From contig JADJQZ010000001.1 in NCBI GenBank assembly GCA_016712465.1, forward strand, positions 4,464,001 to 4,528,000: a DNA stretch of 64,000 nt, in the 5' to 3' direction. This DNA is from Candidatus Obscuribacter sp. GTDB lineage: Bacteria; Cyanobacteriota; Vampirovibrionia; Obscuribacterales; Obscuribacteraceae. Shown here piece by piece: positions 44,903-53,648 of this stretch. The translations under genes were made by a program, and so were the position numbers. Numbering within the stretch: the first letter of the stretch is position 1; each line of letters begins with the position of its first letter. The notes under the pieces are model-generated. The model was not told where the DNA came from, made no database searches, and saw nothing but the letters and a program-made list of their open reading frames with translations.

Positions 44903-46078
44903 ATGGCAGACGATCTACCAAAGAACAAGACTTCGGACCAGCCCCAGAAACCCTCCGACAATCAAGTTAACGCCACAAATGCCTTCAACGCAGCCAGCCT
45001 CTGGAACGATGTTGTAAAGATCACAACAGCTCAAAAGTCGGATGCAAAGCTCCCCGGTGGCTTCGCCGAGGCCTCCAACTTACTACCTTTGCCGGAAAGG
45101 GAGACGGGCAAGGGCAGCTTACAGAAAACCGAAGCGCTGCCTGAGCTTCGGGAAATCCCTGCCGTCAAGAAAATTGTGGACTCGGCCGACCCAGTGGGAG
45201 CCTTGTCTAGCGGGCTGGACAAACTGAGCAATGTCAGGTCTGTGGAACTGTCCAGACGAGAAGGCGGCTGGCAGCACGTAGAAGCAAAGCTGGAGAACTC
45301 TACCACCGGTGACGCGCCCAATATTAGAGTCGGCCGCCATCGGCCGGTGGCCAGCCATCTGGGGCAGGATATCAGTTTCGACCTTAATAAGAGCGCGGAA
45401 GGAATTCGCCTCACCAATATGCACGGCTTCACTACAGACGTTCAGGGTCCGAGGGGGCGCATTAGAACCAGCCATACCAACGAGATGACCCTGGGACATG
45501 ACCAGCATGGCGCTTTTCTGCGTTCCACGGCCAGCACTCAGGGGCTTCTCAAAATGAGAACCAACACCGTCACCCTGAGAGAAAACGACTTCAACCAGGG
45601 AAGCCCCATGCGTGCGCTCATGAACCAGCCGGAGGCCCTGAAGAAGGTCGGCGATGCCATGCATCTCTTTCAAAACACTGAAGACGTCCAGAATCTAAGC
45701 ATGAAGAAAAGAGCGCCCGGTCATTTCGATGTGTCCTCAGACGCACTCAAGGCCAGGCACATCGACATAAACAAGAAGCTGGAGGGCAGTGCCGCCACCG
45801 TAAGCTCTATAGATCTGGACAAATCTGTCTCAGCTTCTATCAAGCACGGTAAAGACTCCGTCAGCATGGAAAACATCAAAGGAATCAAAGTCAATTTGCA
45901 AAATGATCTCTTCGGTCTCAAGACGAATATGACCATCACTCCATCGAAAATATCACTGGAGAAAGGACCCGACGGACAGCCTGCCGTCAAACTGGAGTTA
46001 ACCATTCCCGGTGCTGCCCCTACTCAGTTTACAGTGCCCATGTCAAAACTGCGTGGAGAGCAAAAGAAGGCCGGTTAA
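44903..46078 (+). CDS. Hypothetical hydrophilic protein
   Basis: 391 residues, hydrophilic, with no signal peptide and no recognised family. The first 100 residues are Lys/Pro/Ser-rich and probably disordered. The rest alternates short strands with polar turns (for example IRTSHTNEMTLGHDQHGAFL, KIRLTNMHGF-like units) and may form beta repeats. The ATG at 44903 is chosen; a TTG at 44885 would add six residues. The N-terminal style (charged disordered head before a folded domain) resembles that of the thioredoxin-domain protein at 55860. Confidence 0.6.
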   Translation: MADDLPKNKTSDQPQKPSDNQVNATNAFNAASLWNDVVKITTAQKSDAKLPGGFAEASNLLPLPERETGKGSLQKTEALPELREIPAVKKIVDSADPVGALSSGLDKLSNVRSVELSRREGGWQHVEAKLENSTTGDAPNIRVGRHRPVASHLGQDISFDLNKSAEGIRLTNMHGFTTDVQGPRGRIRTSHTNEMTLGHDQHGAFLRSTASTQGLLKMRTNTVTLRENDFNQGSPMRALMNQPEALKKVGDAMHLFQNTEDVQNLSMKKRAPGHFDVSSDALKARHIDINKKLEGSAATVSSIDLDKSVSASIKHGKDSVSMENIKGIKVNLQNDLFGLKTNMTITPSKISLEKGPDGQPAVKLELTIPGAAPTQFTVPMSKLRGEQKKAG

Positions 46079-46215
46079 GCCTGCCCAGGTAACCGAAGCA
46101 AATGGCAAATCTCAAGAGCAAATTCCACAAAACCTTAAGCTAGCCCGGCGCCAGCCTCTCCCTGGTATATTAGTGTTAAACCGAACTAGCTCAATGAGGC
46201 CTTTAGAGGAATTGC

Positions 46216-46998
46216 ATGGAACCGGTGTCCAACTTGCCAGAGTGGGAGCGCAGACTATTTCAGCCCGGTGGTGGAGACGCCTTTCTCTTTTACGTAGTCT
46301 TTGGACGGTTCCATCAGCCTATGACCATTTCGGGCAGTCATTACAAAACAGCAGGCTTACCCAAGCAGGTGACACTGGGACTCTATGAAAGAGAGAATGA
46401 TCCTCAAACTCTGGAATCCTTCGTTCAAGGCTTCCTGGCCCAGAAGCTGAAGGAAGAAGAACCGGAAATTTTTGCCGCAGTTACGAAGGCACCACAATGC
46501 CTTGTCATCAGTGGTACTGTGGAAGACCCGGAAAACCTCAACTACTTAAGAGATACTCTGGGAGTAATCTCAGCCATGCTAGACAATGGCGGAGTGGCTG
46601 TCTATGACCCCCAGAAATTCCACTGGTGGAGTCCTAAACATTGGAAAGAAACCATCCAGAGACCAAAAGAACCAGCCTTAAATCAGCATGTTTCCATCCT
46701 CATTTCACTGGAAAATGAGAAGTCCGGAGACAAAAATGGACCGGTCTGGCTCCACACAAGAGGGCTGCGCAAATTCGGCAGGCCGGACTTGAGCTTGAGA
46801 AACCTGGACCAGTCACGCCTGGATGCGGGAGTGGACCTTTGCAATTACTTGATAGAAGACCAGATTATGGGTTTGCAATTTTGCGAGGGTCAAACCCTTG
46901 ATGCCCCGGGACTACCCATCGGTATAACATGCCATCCGACTGGAAATCTGGAAGATCCGGATTTCAACAACGTGCATATTGAGATCCGATTACCTTGA
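46216..46998 (+). CDS. Hypothetical cytosolic protein
   Basis: 260 residues, no signal peptide, mixed alpha/beta, Trp- and His-rich (KFHWWSPKHWKETI). No family is recognised with confidence; the overall look is that of small DUF proteins found next to immunity or stress genes. GAGGA lies 7 bases before the ATG. The end of the gene is followed by a TTGATC...GATCAA inverted repeat without a T-run. Confidence 0.6.
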   Translation: MEPVSNLPEWERRLFQPGGGDAFLFYVVFGRFHQPMTISGSHYKTAGLPKQVTLGLYERENDPQTLESFVQGFLAQKLKEEEPEIFAAVTKAPQCLVISGTVEDPENLNYLRDTLGVISAMLDNGGVAVYDPQKFHWWSPKHWKETIQRPKEPALNQHVSILISLENEKSGDKNGPVWLHTRGLRKFGRPDLSLRNLDQSRLDAGVDLCNYLIEDQIMGLQFCEGQTLDAPGLPIGITCHPTGNLEDPDFNNVHIEIRLP

Positions 46999-47182
46999 TC
47001 CTTCGGTTTCTCAGACCGGACCGATCAAAGGATTAAACCCGGAAAGAGTATATAAAACACGCCAGGAATCGACATAAGGCAACCGGTCAAGCTGATATAC
47101 TCTAGCCGACACTGGTAAAAACTATAAAGCCCTGACCCTGAGACCTCTGTCTTTCGGTTGGCGATTAACTGGAGGCGTTTTC

Positions 47183-47704
47183 ATGAGTACCCTGGTTGTA
47201 ATTGGCTACGACGACATACACAAAGCCCAGGAGATGCGCATACATCTTCTCAAGCTGCAAAGAGACTATTTGATAGACCTGGAAGACGCAGTGGTGGTGG
47301 AACGTGATGCCAAAGGCAAAATCAAACTTCACCAGATGATCCCCATGACTGCCATGGGTGCTATGCAGGGCGGATTCTGGGGCACTCTCATTGGCTGCCT
47401 CTTCTTCGCTCCAATTTTCGGCATGGCAGTAGGTGCCGCCGGCGGTGCTATTTCCGGCGCTCTCGCCGACGTCGGCATCAATGATGATTTCATGAAGGAA
47501 CTGGGAGAAACCCTGACTCCCGGCAAATCAGCACTTTGTGTTCTAATCAAGCAAATGACGGAAGACAAAGTTCTGGATGACCTGCACGGAACCGGCGGCA
47601 AAGTGTTGAAGACTAATCTCTCAAAAGAAGACGAGAGTAAACTGCAAGAAGCTCTGGGCACCGCCCGCAAAGCCGTAAGCGAAACAGCCACGGCGGCCGT
47701 ATAG
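47183..47704 (+). CDS. DUF1269-like protein with central glycine-rich hairpin helices
   Basis: 173 residues. The N-terminal alpha/beta part (TLVVIGYDDIHKAQEMRIHLLKLQRDYLIDLEDAVVV, written here as segments GYDDIHKAQEM and DLEDAVVVERD) and the middle Gly/Ala-rich membrane-like hairpin (MQGGFWGTLIGCLFFAPIFG, then AAGGAISGALADVG) fit the DUF1269 family, small proteins possibly associated with membranes or stress. GGAGG precedes the ATG by 7 bases. A strong hairpin terminator follows at 47724. Confidence 0.8.
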   Translation: MSTLVVIGYDDIHKAQEMRIHLLKLQRDYLIDLEDAVVVERDAKGKIKLHQMIPMTAMGAMQGGFWGTLIGCLFFAPIFGMAVGAAGGAISGALADVGINDDFMKELGETLTPGKSALCVLIKQMTEDKVLDDLHGTGGKVLKTNLSKEDESKLQEALGTARKAVSETATAAV

Positions 47705-47723
47705 ATAGACTCAAAAAAAAAGG

Positions 47724-47760
47724 AAGACGAAGCCGGACATGTTCCGGCTTCGTCTTTCTT
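47724..47760. terminator. Strong bidirectional terminator
   Basis: A 14-bp perfect stem (AAGACGAAGCCGGA with its complement) around a CATGT loop is followed on the plus strand by T-rich TCTTTCTT. On the minus strand it is followed by a run of T (the A-tract at 47713-47721). It lies between the convergent DUF1269 and DUF2939-like genes. Confidence 0.9.
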
Positions 47761-47816
47761 TCTGCTACCGGAGCTAGAATACAAACGAGCCGACGGCACC
47801 ACTAGCGGTGCCGCCT

Positions 47817-48815
47817 CTATTTCAAATTAATTTTCCACTTCTGCAAAATATTTTTGGCTGCATCGCTTTGCTTAATTTGCTCAGTCACACCCTGCATCTC
47901 GGCATTGACACTCTCGTTGCTCAATCCGGCCAGGGAATATCTCATAAGATTATGTATTTGATCGTAGTAATCGAGACCAAGCTGCTCAAAAATATCCGGC
48001 ACATTGGCAATACGCATCAGACGCCAGTCACCGAACATGCCCGACTTGGCAAGCTCCAACTTGATCACGAATTCTCCGTTCAGTTTGGGGCTGAAGAATG
48101 AAAAACCCACCCGGGCAATTTCACCACCGCGATCATCACTAAAAATCTTACAACTGCTCAAACCCCGAAAATTTTCACGAGTCAGGCCATATTCATTCAG
48201 AAGCAGACGAAGCTTTTCCTGCCGCTGGCTGGGATGACAACCGAGCAGTCGCCCCGGTAGCGTCTCCGGATGCTTATAGATATAAGTCCACATCCGATCA
48301 TGGGCGACCCGCTTCAGTCGCTCGGCTGAACTGCCGGCGGCGCGACTGGCGACATTTAAAAGAGTCTTTACATCATCCGGTCGAACCGCAGGGGAAGCCG
48401 CCATGGCCGGGGCAAATATGGGCAACAACTCGATGCCTGTCCAGACCCGACCCGGTTGAGGTGACCTCCTCTCAGGCAAATCCAGATTTCCCACGGTTAC
48501 AGACCTGCGCACAGCGCTTTTGAGATCCCGGGCCAAACCGTTTACCACCAGGGCGATGGCACCACGGCTGACCTGAACCTGAAAACTTGTCAGGCCGGGA
48601 GTGGATTCAGCCGGTTTTAGAATCAGATCGGCGAGAAGATCATCTACGAATCCATCAATATCAACCCTCCTCTCGAAATTCTCGCGGTCGTGCTGGTAGG
48701 CAGCAAAAGCCGCATCCTGAAGGGCATACAAGGGGGTCGTCATCCACAGCAAATACAGGGTCGAGAAAAACAGACCCAGGCAAAGAACTATAGAAATGAC
48801 TTTGCGCAACACCAT
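47817..48815 (-). CDS. Membrane-anchored DUF2939-like protein
   Basis: An N-terminal anchor (VISIVLCLGLFFSTLYLLW) precedes PLYALQDAAFAAYQHDRENFERRVDID, which is how DUF2939 proteins begin: a transmembrane segment, a helical dimer of small residues and then VD. The remainder is soluble and extracytosolic, with no catalytic motif visible. The ATG at 48815 gives a normal signal anchor; the frame also opens at a TTG at 48860, and neither has a clear ribosome site. The function of the family is unknown. Confidence 0.65.
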   Translation of the reverse strand: MVLRKVISIVLCLGLFFSTLYLLWMTTPLYALQDAAFAAYQHDRENFERRVDIDGFVDDLLADLILKPAESTPGLTSFQVQVSRGAIALVVNGLARDLKSAVRRSVTVGNLDLPERRSPQPGRVWTGIELLPIFAPAMAASPAVRPDDVKTLLNVASRAAGSSAERLKRVAHDRMWTYIYKHPETLPGRLLGCHPSQRQEKLRLLLNEYGLTRENFRGLSSCKIFSDDRGGEIARVGFSFFSPKLNGEFVIKLELAKSGMFGDWRLMRIANVPDIFEQLGLDYYDQIHNLMRYSLAGLSNESVNAEMQGVTEQIKQSDAAKNILQKWKINLK

Positions 48816-48908
48816 ACACCGACGAAAGATTGAGAGGCGCGGAAACGAAACAGCCTCCAATTATGATTCATGAATGGACTTTTCGTAAAGGGAAGGGCAG
48901 GTTCTATT

Positions 48909-49910
48909 CTAATGAACCGGCGCAAATAGACTGGAATCGATATCCTTCTCCTTGGTGCCCTCCTCCAGTGTTACTTTTGGCAAGGCTTGCTTGAGCATCT
49001 TAAGTTCAGCCGGGCTCTTATCACCAAGGCGCAAAAGTAATACCGATAGTTCAGGAAGAGCCTTCAATCGACATAAACCTTTCACTGTCACCTTGGTGTC
49101 GGCCAGGTGCAGACGCTTGAGCTTTTTCATCCTCAATATGCTGTCGATACAAGCATCGGTGACGTTATTGCGAGAAAGAAAAAGTTCCACCAGTTCCGGT
49201 AGTTGCGAGACCTCCGCCACCAGTTTGTCGGTAACGAAACAACTGGCCAGACCGAGAATCTTCAAACTCTTTAGCTTGACTAGATGGGGAGCCACGCCAT
49301 CTCCTAAATTGGAACTGGCGAAAGTCAGCCTGTCCAGTTCCGGCAAACTACTGAGAGCTTGTACCGAAGCCGGACCGATGCGCAGAAAGGATACATTGAG
49401 AGACTGTAATTTGCGCAGTCTGGCAAACTGCTTAACTCCCTCATCCGTCAAATCCGTTCCATTGGCGTCGAGATAGACCAAATTGGAAAGGGCTGAAATT
49501 GCTGCGGCATCCTTATCTTCTACTTCCAAACTGGCAAGCTCCAGCTTCCGCACATACTGCCCTGGAATAGAGGCAAGGGCACTGCAATTGGTAGCACCAA
49601 AGTAATTTAGCTTGAGATAAATCTGGCAGTCGGAAGGGATCTGCACTGTGCCCACGGCATATGCCGGACGAGTGATTACCTCATCTTGAGCCAGGAGGGT
49701 GCCTCGCGGTCGCACCACTAAAAAACATCCAATACTCTGCGCCGGAAATCTCAGAAGCACTTTATCGGGCCGGGCTTTGGAAGCTCCGCCGGAGTTCACC
49801 GTCCTACCGGACTTATTCTGCATATCCCCGGCCAGCACCGAAGCACTGCTGAGCAGAAGCAAATAGAAGAGCAATGAAGCCCGAAGAAGCAAAGAAATGA
49901 ACCCCTGCAT
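48909..49910 (-). CDS. Exported leucine-rich-repeat protein
   Basis: A signal peptide (MQGFISLLLRASLLFYLLLL, cleavage after VLA) is followed by a short linker and about seven leucine-rich repeats from residue 115 on, such as LSNLVYLDANGTDLTDEGV, LRKLQSLNVSFLRIGPASV and MKKLKRLHLADTKVTVKGL. The repeats are of the F-box/RNI-like 22-24 residue type common in bacterial surface proteins. Partners are unknown. The ATG at 49910 is chosen over TTG at 49955. The gene is divergent from the Lgt-like operon. Confidence 0.8.
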   Translation of the reverse strand: MQGFISLLLRASLLFYLLLLSSASVLAGDMQNKSGRTVNSGGASKARPDKVLLRFPAQSIGCFLVVRPRGTLLAQDEVITRPAYAVGTVQIPSDCQIYLKLNYFGATNCSALASIPGQYVRKLELASLEVEDKDAAAISALSNLVYLDANGTDLTDEGVKQFARLRKLQSLNVSFLRIGPASVQALSSLPELDRLTFASSNLGDGVAPHLVKLKSLKILGLASCFVTDKLVAEVSQLPELVELFLSRNNVTDACIDSILRMKKLKRLHLADTKVTVKGLCRLKALPELSVLLLRLGDKSPAELKMLKQALPKVTLEEGTKEKDIDSSLFAPVH

Positions 49911-50038
49911 GATATCAGTTTCGCTTGCCAGTGAGTAAGGCCTGCCGAACGCCAACCTGATGCCTGAGACAAGTCTACCACCGGTGATGGAAGGGGAGAT
50001 TAATACCCACCGCTTTGTGCAAATGTTAGGATCAGACC

Positions 50039-50806
50039 ATGCCTATCGGTCAGTTTCCCCTTGAATTTCATACAATCTTTGAATTTCTTGCAATCGGGCT
50101 TGGGTTCCGCCTCTATCTGGCCAGAAGCAAGGGGCGGAGCAGTCTGCCTGAAAACAAACGTTATCCACTCATAGCGGGAGCACTTCTGGGTGCCCTCATA
50201 GGCGCAAAAGCCGTGGTTGCTCTCAATCATCCGGAAATCTGGAACTCCGGCTGCCTGGACTTACTGGCTAGCGGCAAGGGCCTGGTGGGGGCCCTTGTCT
50301 TCGGTTGGCTCTTTGTGGAACTGGCAAAACTCTTCGCCGGCATCAAAGAAAAGACCGGCGATACTTTCGTAGAACCGCTCCTCCTTGGGATTTGCCTTGG
50401 CCGTATCGGTTGTTTTCTGAGCGGCAAGTTCGACCAGACCTACGGCATAGCCAGCCTGGATTTCAACTTGCTGGGTAGGACCATCAACCTGGGAGTGGAC
50501 TTTGGTGACGGCGTTCTGCGTCATCCCTGCCAACTCTATGAAATAGCAGCCCTGTTAATCTTCTGGCTCTGGTTGGCAATGAACCGAAACATCCCACTCT
50601 TCTCAGAAGCGGGCATGCAATTCCGCTGTTTCATGCTCTACTACATGGCTTTCCGCTTTTGCATCGACTTCTTCAAACCGGTGCCCCATCTTTATTGCGG
50701 TCTCAATGCCGAGCAGATTTTCTGCCTGCCGGTAGTGATAATCTGCCTCGGCTCTATAATATGGAAGCTAGCCGGTCCGCCAGCCAAGAAATTCATGAGG
50801 TCTTGA
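50039..50806 (+). CDS. Lgt-like (prolipoprotein diacylglyceryl transferase family) membrane protein
   Basis: Lgt moves diacylglycerol from phosphatidylglycerol to lipoprotein cysteines. This 255-residue protein has about six or seven membrane helices and the family signature LGRIGCFLSGKFDQTYG plus VLRHPCQLYEIAALL, with a late conserved Arg in YYMAFRFCIDFF. The segment equivalent to the essential HGG region of Lgt reads SGKGLVGALVFGWL and lacks the histidine. It may therefore be a paralogue with another lipid-transfer role rather than housekeeping Lgt. AGGA precedes the ATG. Six bases separate it from the radical SAM gene, indicating an operon. Confidence 0.75.
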   Translation: MPIGQFPLEFHTIFEFLAIGLGFRLYLARSKGRSSLPENKRYPLIAGALLGALIGAKAVVALNHPEIWNSGCLDLLASGKGLVGALVFGWLFVELAKLFAGIKEKTGDTFVEPLLLGICLGRIGCFLSGKFDQTYGIASLDFNLLGRTINLGVDFGDGVLRHPCQLYEIAALLIFWLWLAMNRNIPLFSEAGMQFRCFMLYYMAFRFCIDFFKPVPHLYCGLNAEQIFCLPVVIICLGSIIWKLAGPPAKKFMRS

Positions 50807-50812
50807 ATCAAA

Positions 50813-52246
50813 GTGTCTCCTCCCATCAGCGAACGTCCCTACATCTTTTACGAGCTGACAAATAGTCTGTGTAGTTCCTGCCTGAAGAAGGTGGAAGCCA
50901 AAATCATTTTTCAGGACGAGCGCGTTTATATGCTTAAGACCTGCCTCGAGCACGGTCTTGAGAAAGTCCTCATTTCCATCGACATCGAATATTACAAAAG
51001 AGCCCGCAACTTCCTCAAACCACCCCAGACACCGTTGCGCTTTAATACGGCAACCGTACATGGTTGTCCCTACGACTGCGGACTCTGCCCGGATCATGAG
51101 CAACATAGCTGCCTCACTCTCGTGGAAATCGCCGAGCGTTGCAATCTCACCTGTCCGGTCTGCTACGCCGATTCATCGCCAACTAAAGGAGGCTTTCGCA
51201 GCCTGCCCGAGATTGAATTCCTCCTGGACGAGCTGGTCAAAAACGAAGGCGAACCGGATGTAGTGCAACTTTCCGGCGGTGAACCAACCATTCATCCACA
51301 GTTCTTCGAAATAATGGATGCCGCCAGAAAGCGCCCGATTCGGCATCTGATGGTCAACACCAACGGCATCCGCATTGCCAAAGATCGCCATTTTGCAGAG
51401 AAACTCGCCGCCTATAAAGATGGCTTCGAAGTCTATTTGCAATTCGACAGCCTCAAGAAACAGGCTCTCGAGGTCTTGAGAGGGGAAGACTTAAGACAAG
51501 TGCGGCGGCAAGCCCTCGATCATCTAAACGAATTCGATATTTCCACTACCCTGGTGGTAACACTGCAGAAGGGTCTCAACGATCAAGAAATAGGCGAGAT
51601 CATCGACTTCGCCCTGAAAGAGCCCTGCGTTCGCGGAGTAACCTTTCAGCCGGTGCAATCGGCGGGACGACTGGAGACCTTCAACCCGGCGAAAGACCGC
51701 CTTACACTCTCGGAAGTACGGGCGCAAATACTGAAGCAAAGCCCTATATTCTCCGATGCGGATATACTGCCAGTGCCCTGCCATCCTGATTGTATAGCCA
51801 TGGCCTACGCTCTCAAACTGGAAGACAAAGTCGTGCCGCTTTCGGGGCTCATTTCCCCGGCAGAATTGCTCAAAGGGCGAAATACCATTCAATATGAGCA
51901 AGATCCGCTTATGAAGGAAAAACTCTTCCAGCTCTTTTCTCTCAATCAGGCCGAGAAAAACACCTCTCATGCCGTGGGCGACCTGTTGTGCTGCTTGCCG
52001 AAGCTGGAATTTCCGACCAAACTGTCCTACCGCAATATTTTTCGAGTGATAATTATCGAATTTCTTGACCGCTACAATTTCGATGTAAGATCAGTAAAAC
52101 GCTCCTGCGTGCATATCATGCACCCGGATGGGCGGGTCATTCCTTTCGACACCTACAATATGTTCTACCGAGAGAATCTAGAGGTCGGGCAAATAGCTAG
52201 AAACGGCATACAAAAAGCTGAAGTAAAACTGGACAGGATCAATTGA
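50813..52246 (+). CDS. Radical SAM enzyme of the Tes/MJ0619-like type
   Basis: The radical SAM cluster motif is C110-x3-C114-x2-C117 (RCNLTCPVCYAD), with SGGEPTIHP for SAM binding. The N-terminus has extra cysteines C20, C23, C44, C85, C89, C92 and C100 (SLCSSC, KTCLEHG, HGCPYDCGLCPDH), and the C-terminus has PCHPDC, CC and RSCVHIMHPDG. This arrangement of extra clusters is that of the tetraether-lipid synthase Tes and its bacterial relatives, which join lipid tails by C-C bonds. The link with an Lgt-like gene supports a lipid substrate. The GTG start has only a distant GAGG. The substrate is inferred, not shown. Confidence 0.8.
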   Translation: MSPPISERPYIFYELTNSLCSSCLKKVEAKIIFQDERVYMLKTCLEHGLEKVLISIDIEYYKRARNFLKPPQTPLRFNTATVHGCPYDCGLCPDHEQHSCLTLVEIAERCNLTCPVCYADSSPTKGGFRSLPEIEFLLDELVKNEGEPDVVQLSGGEPTIHPQFFEIMDAARKRPIRHLMVNTNGIRIAKDRHFAEKLAAYKDGFEVYLQFDSLKKQALEVLRGEDLRQVRRQALDHLNEFDISTTLVVTLQKGLNDQEIGEIIDFALKEPCVRGVTFQPVQSAGRLETFNPAKDRLTLSEVRAQILKQSPIFSDADILPVPCHPDCIAMAYALKLEDKVVPLSGLISPAELLKGRNTIQYEQDPLMKEKLFQLFSLNQAEKNTSHAVGDLLCCLPKLEFPTKLSYRNIFRVIIIEFLDRYNFDVRSVKRSCVHIMHPDGRVIPFDTYNMFYRENLEVGQIARNGIQKAEVKLDRIN

Positions 52247-52247
52247 A

Positions 52248-52568
52248 ATGGCGAGAACCTACACCCTGGAAGAAAAGAAAAAGAACTTCGTCAATTACTT
52301 CTCCTACTCAGTTGGCATTCAGGTGCTTGTGTTTACAGGTTGCATTCTGGCCAACTATTTGAAGGCCAATCTAACAGTCTTGCAGGCAATGTACGGCTTG
52401 CTTATGATGACCTTCAGCCTCTACGCCGTCATTCCCTTTTGCCTCTCCCTCTACTTCCTCACCTGGAACTTCAGAAGCGGAAAAGCCCTGGGGCTTTTCA
52501 CCGCCTCTATCGTTTGCCTGCTCGTATCGGCGGCTGGCTGTTCTCTGGGCAATAAGCTCTTGATGTAA
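52248..52568 (+). CDS. Small three-helix membrane protein
   Basis: 106 residues with about three membrane helices (VGIQVLVFTGCILANYL, MYGLLMMTFSLYAVIPFCLSL, LGLFTASIVCLLVSAAGC) and a charged N-terminus. No family is recognised. It begins one base after the radical SAM stop, so translation is likely coupled, and an intrinsic terminator follows. It may be an accessory subunit of the lipid-modifying operon. Confidence 0.7.
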   Translation: MARTYTLEEKKKNFVNYFSYSVGIQVLVFTGCILANYLKANLTVLQAMYGLLMMTFSLYAVIPFCLSLYFLTWNFRSGKALGLFTASIVCLLVSAAGCSLGNKLLM

Positions 52569-52576
52569 ATTGAGAA

Positions 52577-52619
52577 GCGGGATTGACAAAGACTTGCCAA
52601 TCCCGCCGGATTTCTTTTT
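52577..52619 (+). terminator. Intrinsic terminator of the Lgt-like operon
   Basis: GCGGGATTG (52577-52585) pairs with CAATCCCGC (52598-52606) and is followed by GGATTTCTTTTT. It ends the three-gene operon nine bases after its last stop codon and also faces the end of the convergent desaturase gene. Confidence 0.85.
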
Positions 52620-52642
52620 AGCTGCAGATCAAATGAGACTTT

Positions 52643-53506
52643 TTATTTGGCAGAGCTCGCTGAAACAGGAACTGGAATGGGCTCCACCGGCGACTCCACC
52701 AGAGATGGAACCACGGAAATATTGAGAACTTCGCCCAGAGCCTTGCGAGCCAGCTTCTCACAGTGCTGCTCAAAAGCCGTGTCATTGGCCCAGCTCACCA
52801 GACCGATCTTGCGCAAGAAGGCAATGGTATACCAGGCCGGATCTATCTCTTCAACCCGCATACCGGCTTTAGCAGAGCCCGGGCATCCGTGGTGATTATT
52901 ATGCCAGCCTTCGCCCATCGTAATTAGAGCCAGCCAGAAATTATTGACGCTATCATCGGTGGTGGCAAAGTTGCGGTAGCCGATTTTGGGAATATGGGAT
53001 AGCAAGTTGAAGTAAAGCGTAACTTGCTGAATAATCAGCCCCGCCGCCAAACTACCAAGAGCCGCCGGCAGTCCCCAGATCATCAAGATCGGTACGCGAA
53101 AGAGGAAACAAAGAAACCCGTTCAGGATGTGACCGCGTTGCACATTGCCGCCCTGGTCCAGAAATCTGTAAACAGGATCTTTGATGAGGTCTTTGCTCAT
53201 CACTTCAGGGTCTATATGATCAGGATATTTCTCATCAAAGATCCAGCCGTAAACACAACGTCTGAAACCGTACATGAGAGCATGGGGGTCTTTTGCCGTA
53301 TCGGAGTAGCGGTGATGGGCCCGGTGCAGGGTGGCCCACCATATTGGTGAAGTCTGAAAGGCAAGATAGCCGGAAGCTACGAAGAAATACTCCACCGCCT
53401 TGCTGCAATGGAAAGAGCGATGGGAGAGGAGTCTGTGATAGCCGATGGTCAATCCGAGAGTATGGACCACGTAAGAAAGGAAGAAAGCGAGGAGGAACTC
53501 TTGCAT
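52643..53506 (-). CDS. Membrane fatty-acid (acyl-CoA-type) desaturase
   Basis: Introduces a cis double bond into fatty acyl chains, using a di-iron centre. All three histidine boxes are present: HRLLSH, HRAHHRYSD and EGWHNNHH, with the family's GYLAFQTSPIWWATLHR between. Membrane helices flank them. The ATG at 53506 is chosen (GGGAG upstream); a TTG at 53536 would add ten residues. At 287 residues the length is normal. It lies downstream of the RHH regulator gene on the same strand (142-base gap) and faces the lipid operon, so it could be under RHH control. Confidence 0.9.
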   Translation of the reverse strand: MQEFLLAFFLSYVVHTLGLTIGYHRLLSHRSFHCSKAVEYFFVASGYLAFQTSPIWWATLHRAHHRYSDTAKDPHALMYGFRRCVYGWIFDEKYPDHIDPEVMSKDLIKDPVYRFLDQGGNVQRGHILNGFLCFLFRVPILMIWGLPAALGSLAAGLIIQQVTLYFNLLSHIPKIGYRNFATTDDSVNNFWLALITMGEGWHNNHHGCPGSAKAGMRVEEIDPAWYTIAFLRKIGLVSWANDTAFEQHCEKLARKALGEVLNISVVPSLVESPVEPIPVPVSASSAK

Positions 53507-53648
53507 GTACTTGGATCTCCCGGCGACAAACGCCAAAACAGGGTGAAAAGGCTAATCGATAAATCAGTCAGCATGACAATTCCGGTCAAGCACTGGCACC
53601 GGCATTGCCACTTAAATATGAACAGGAAGCGCGAATAAAATAGGAGAA

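Noticed and set aside
46983..47035. TTGATC...GATCAA inverted repeat after the hypothetical gene ending at 46998
   Set aside because: The stem is short and interrupted and no T-run follows, so a terminator call is not supported.
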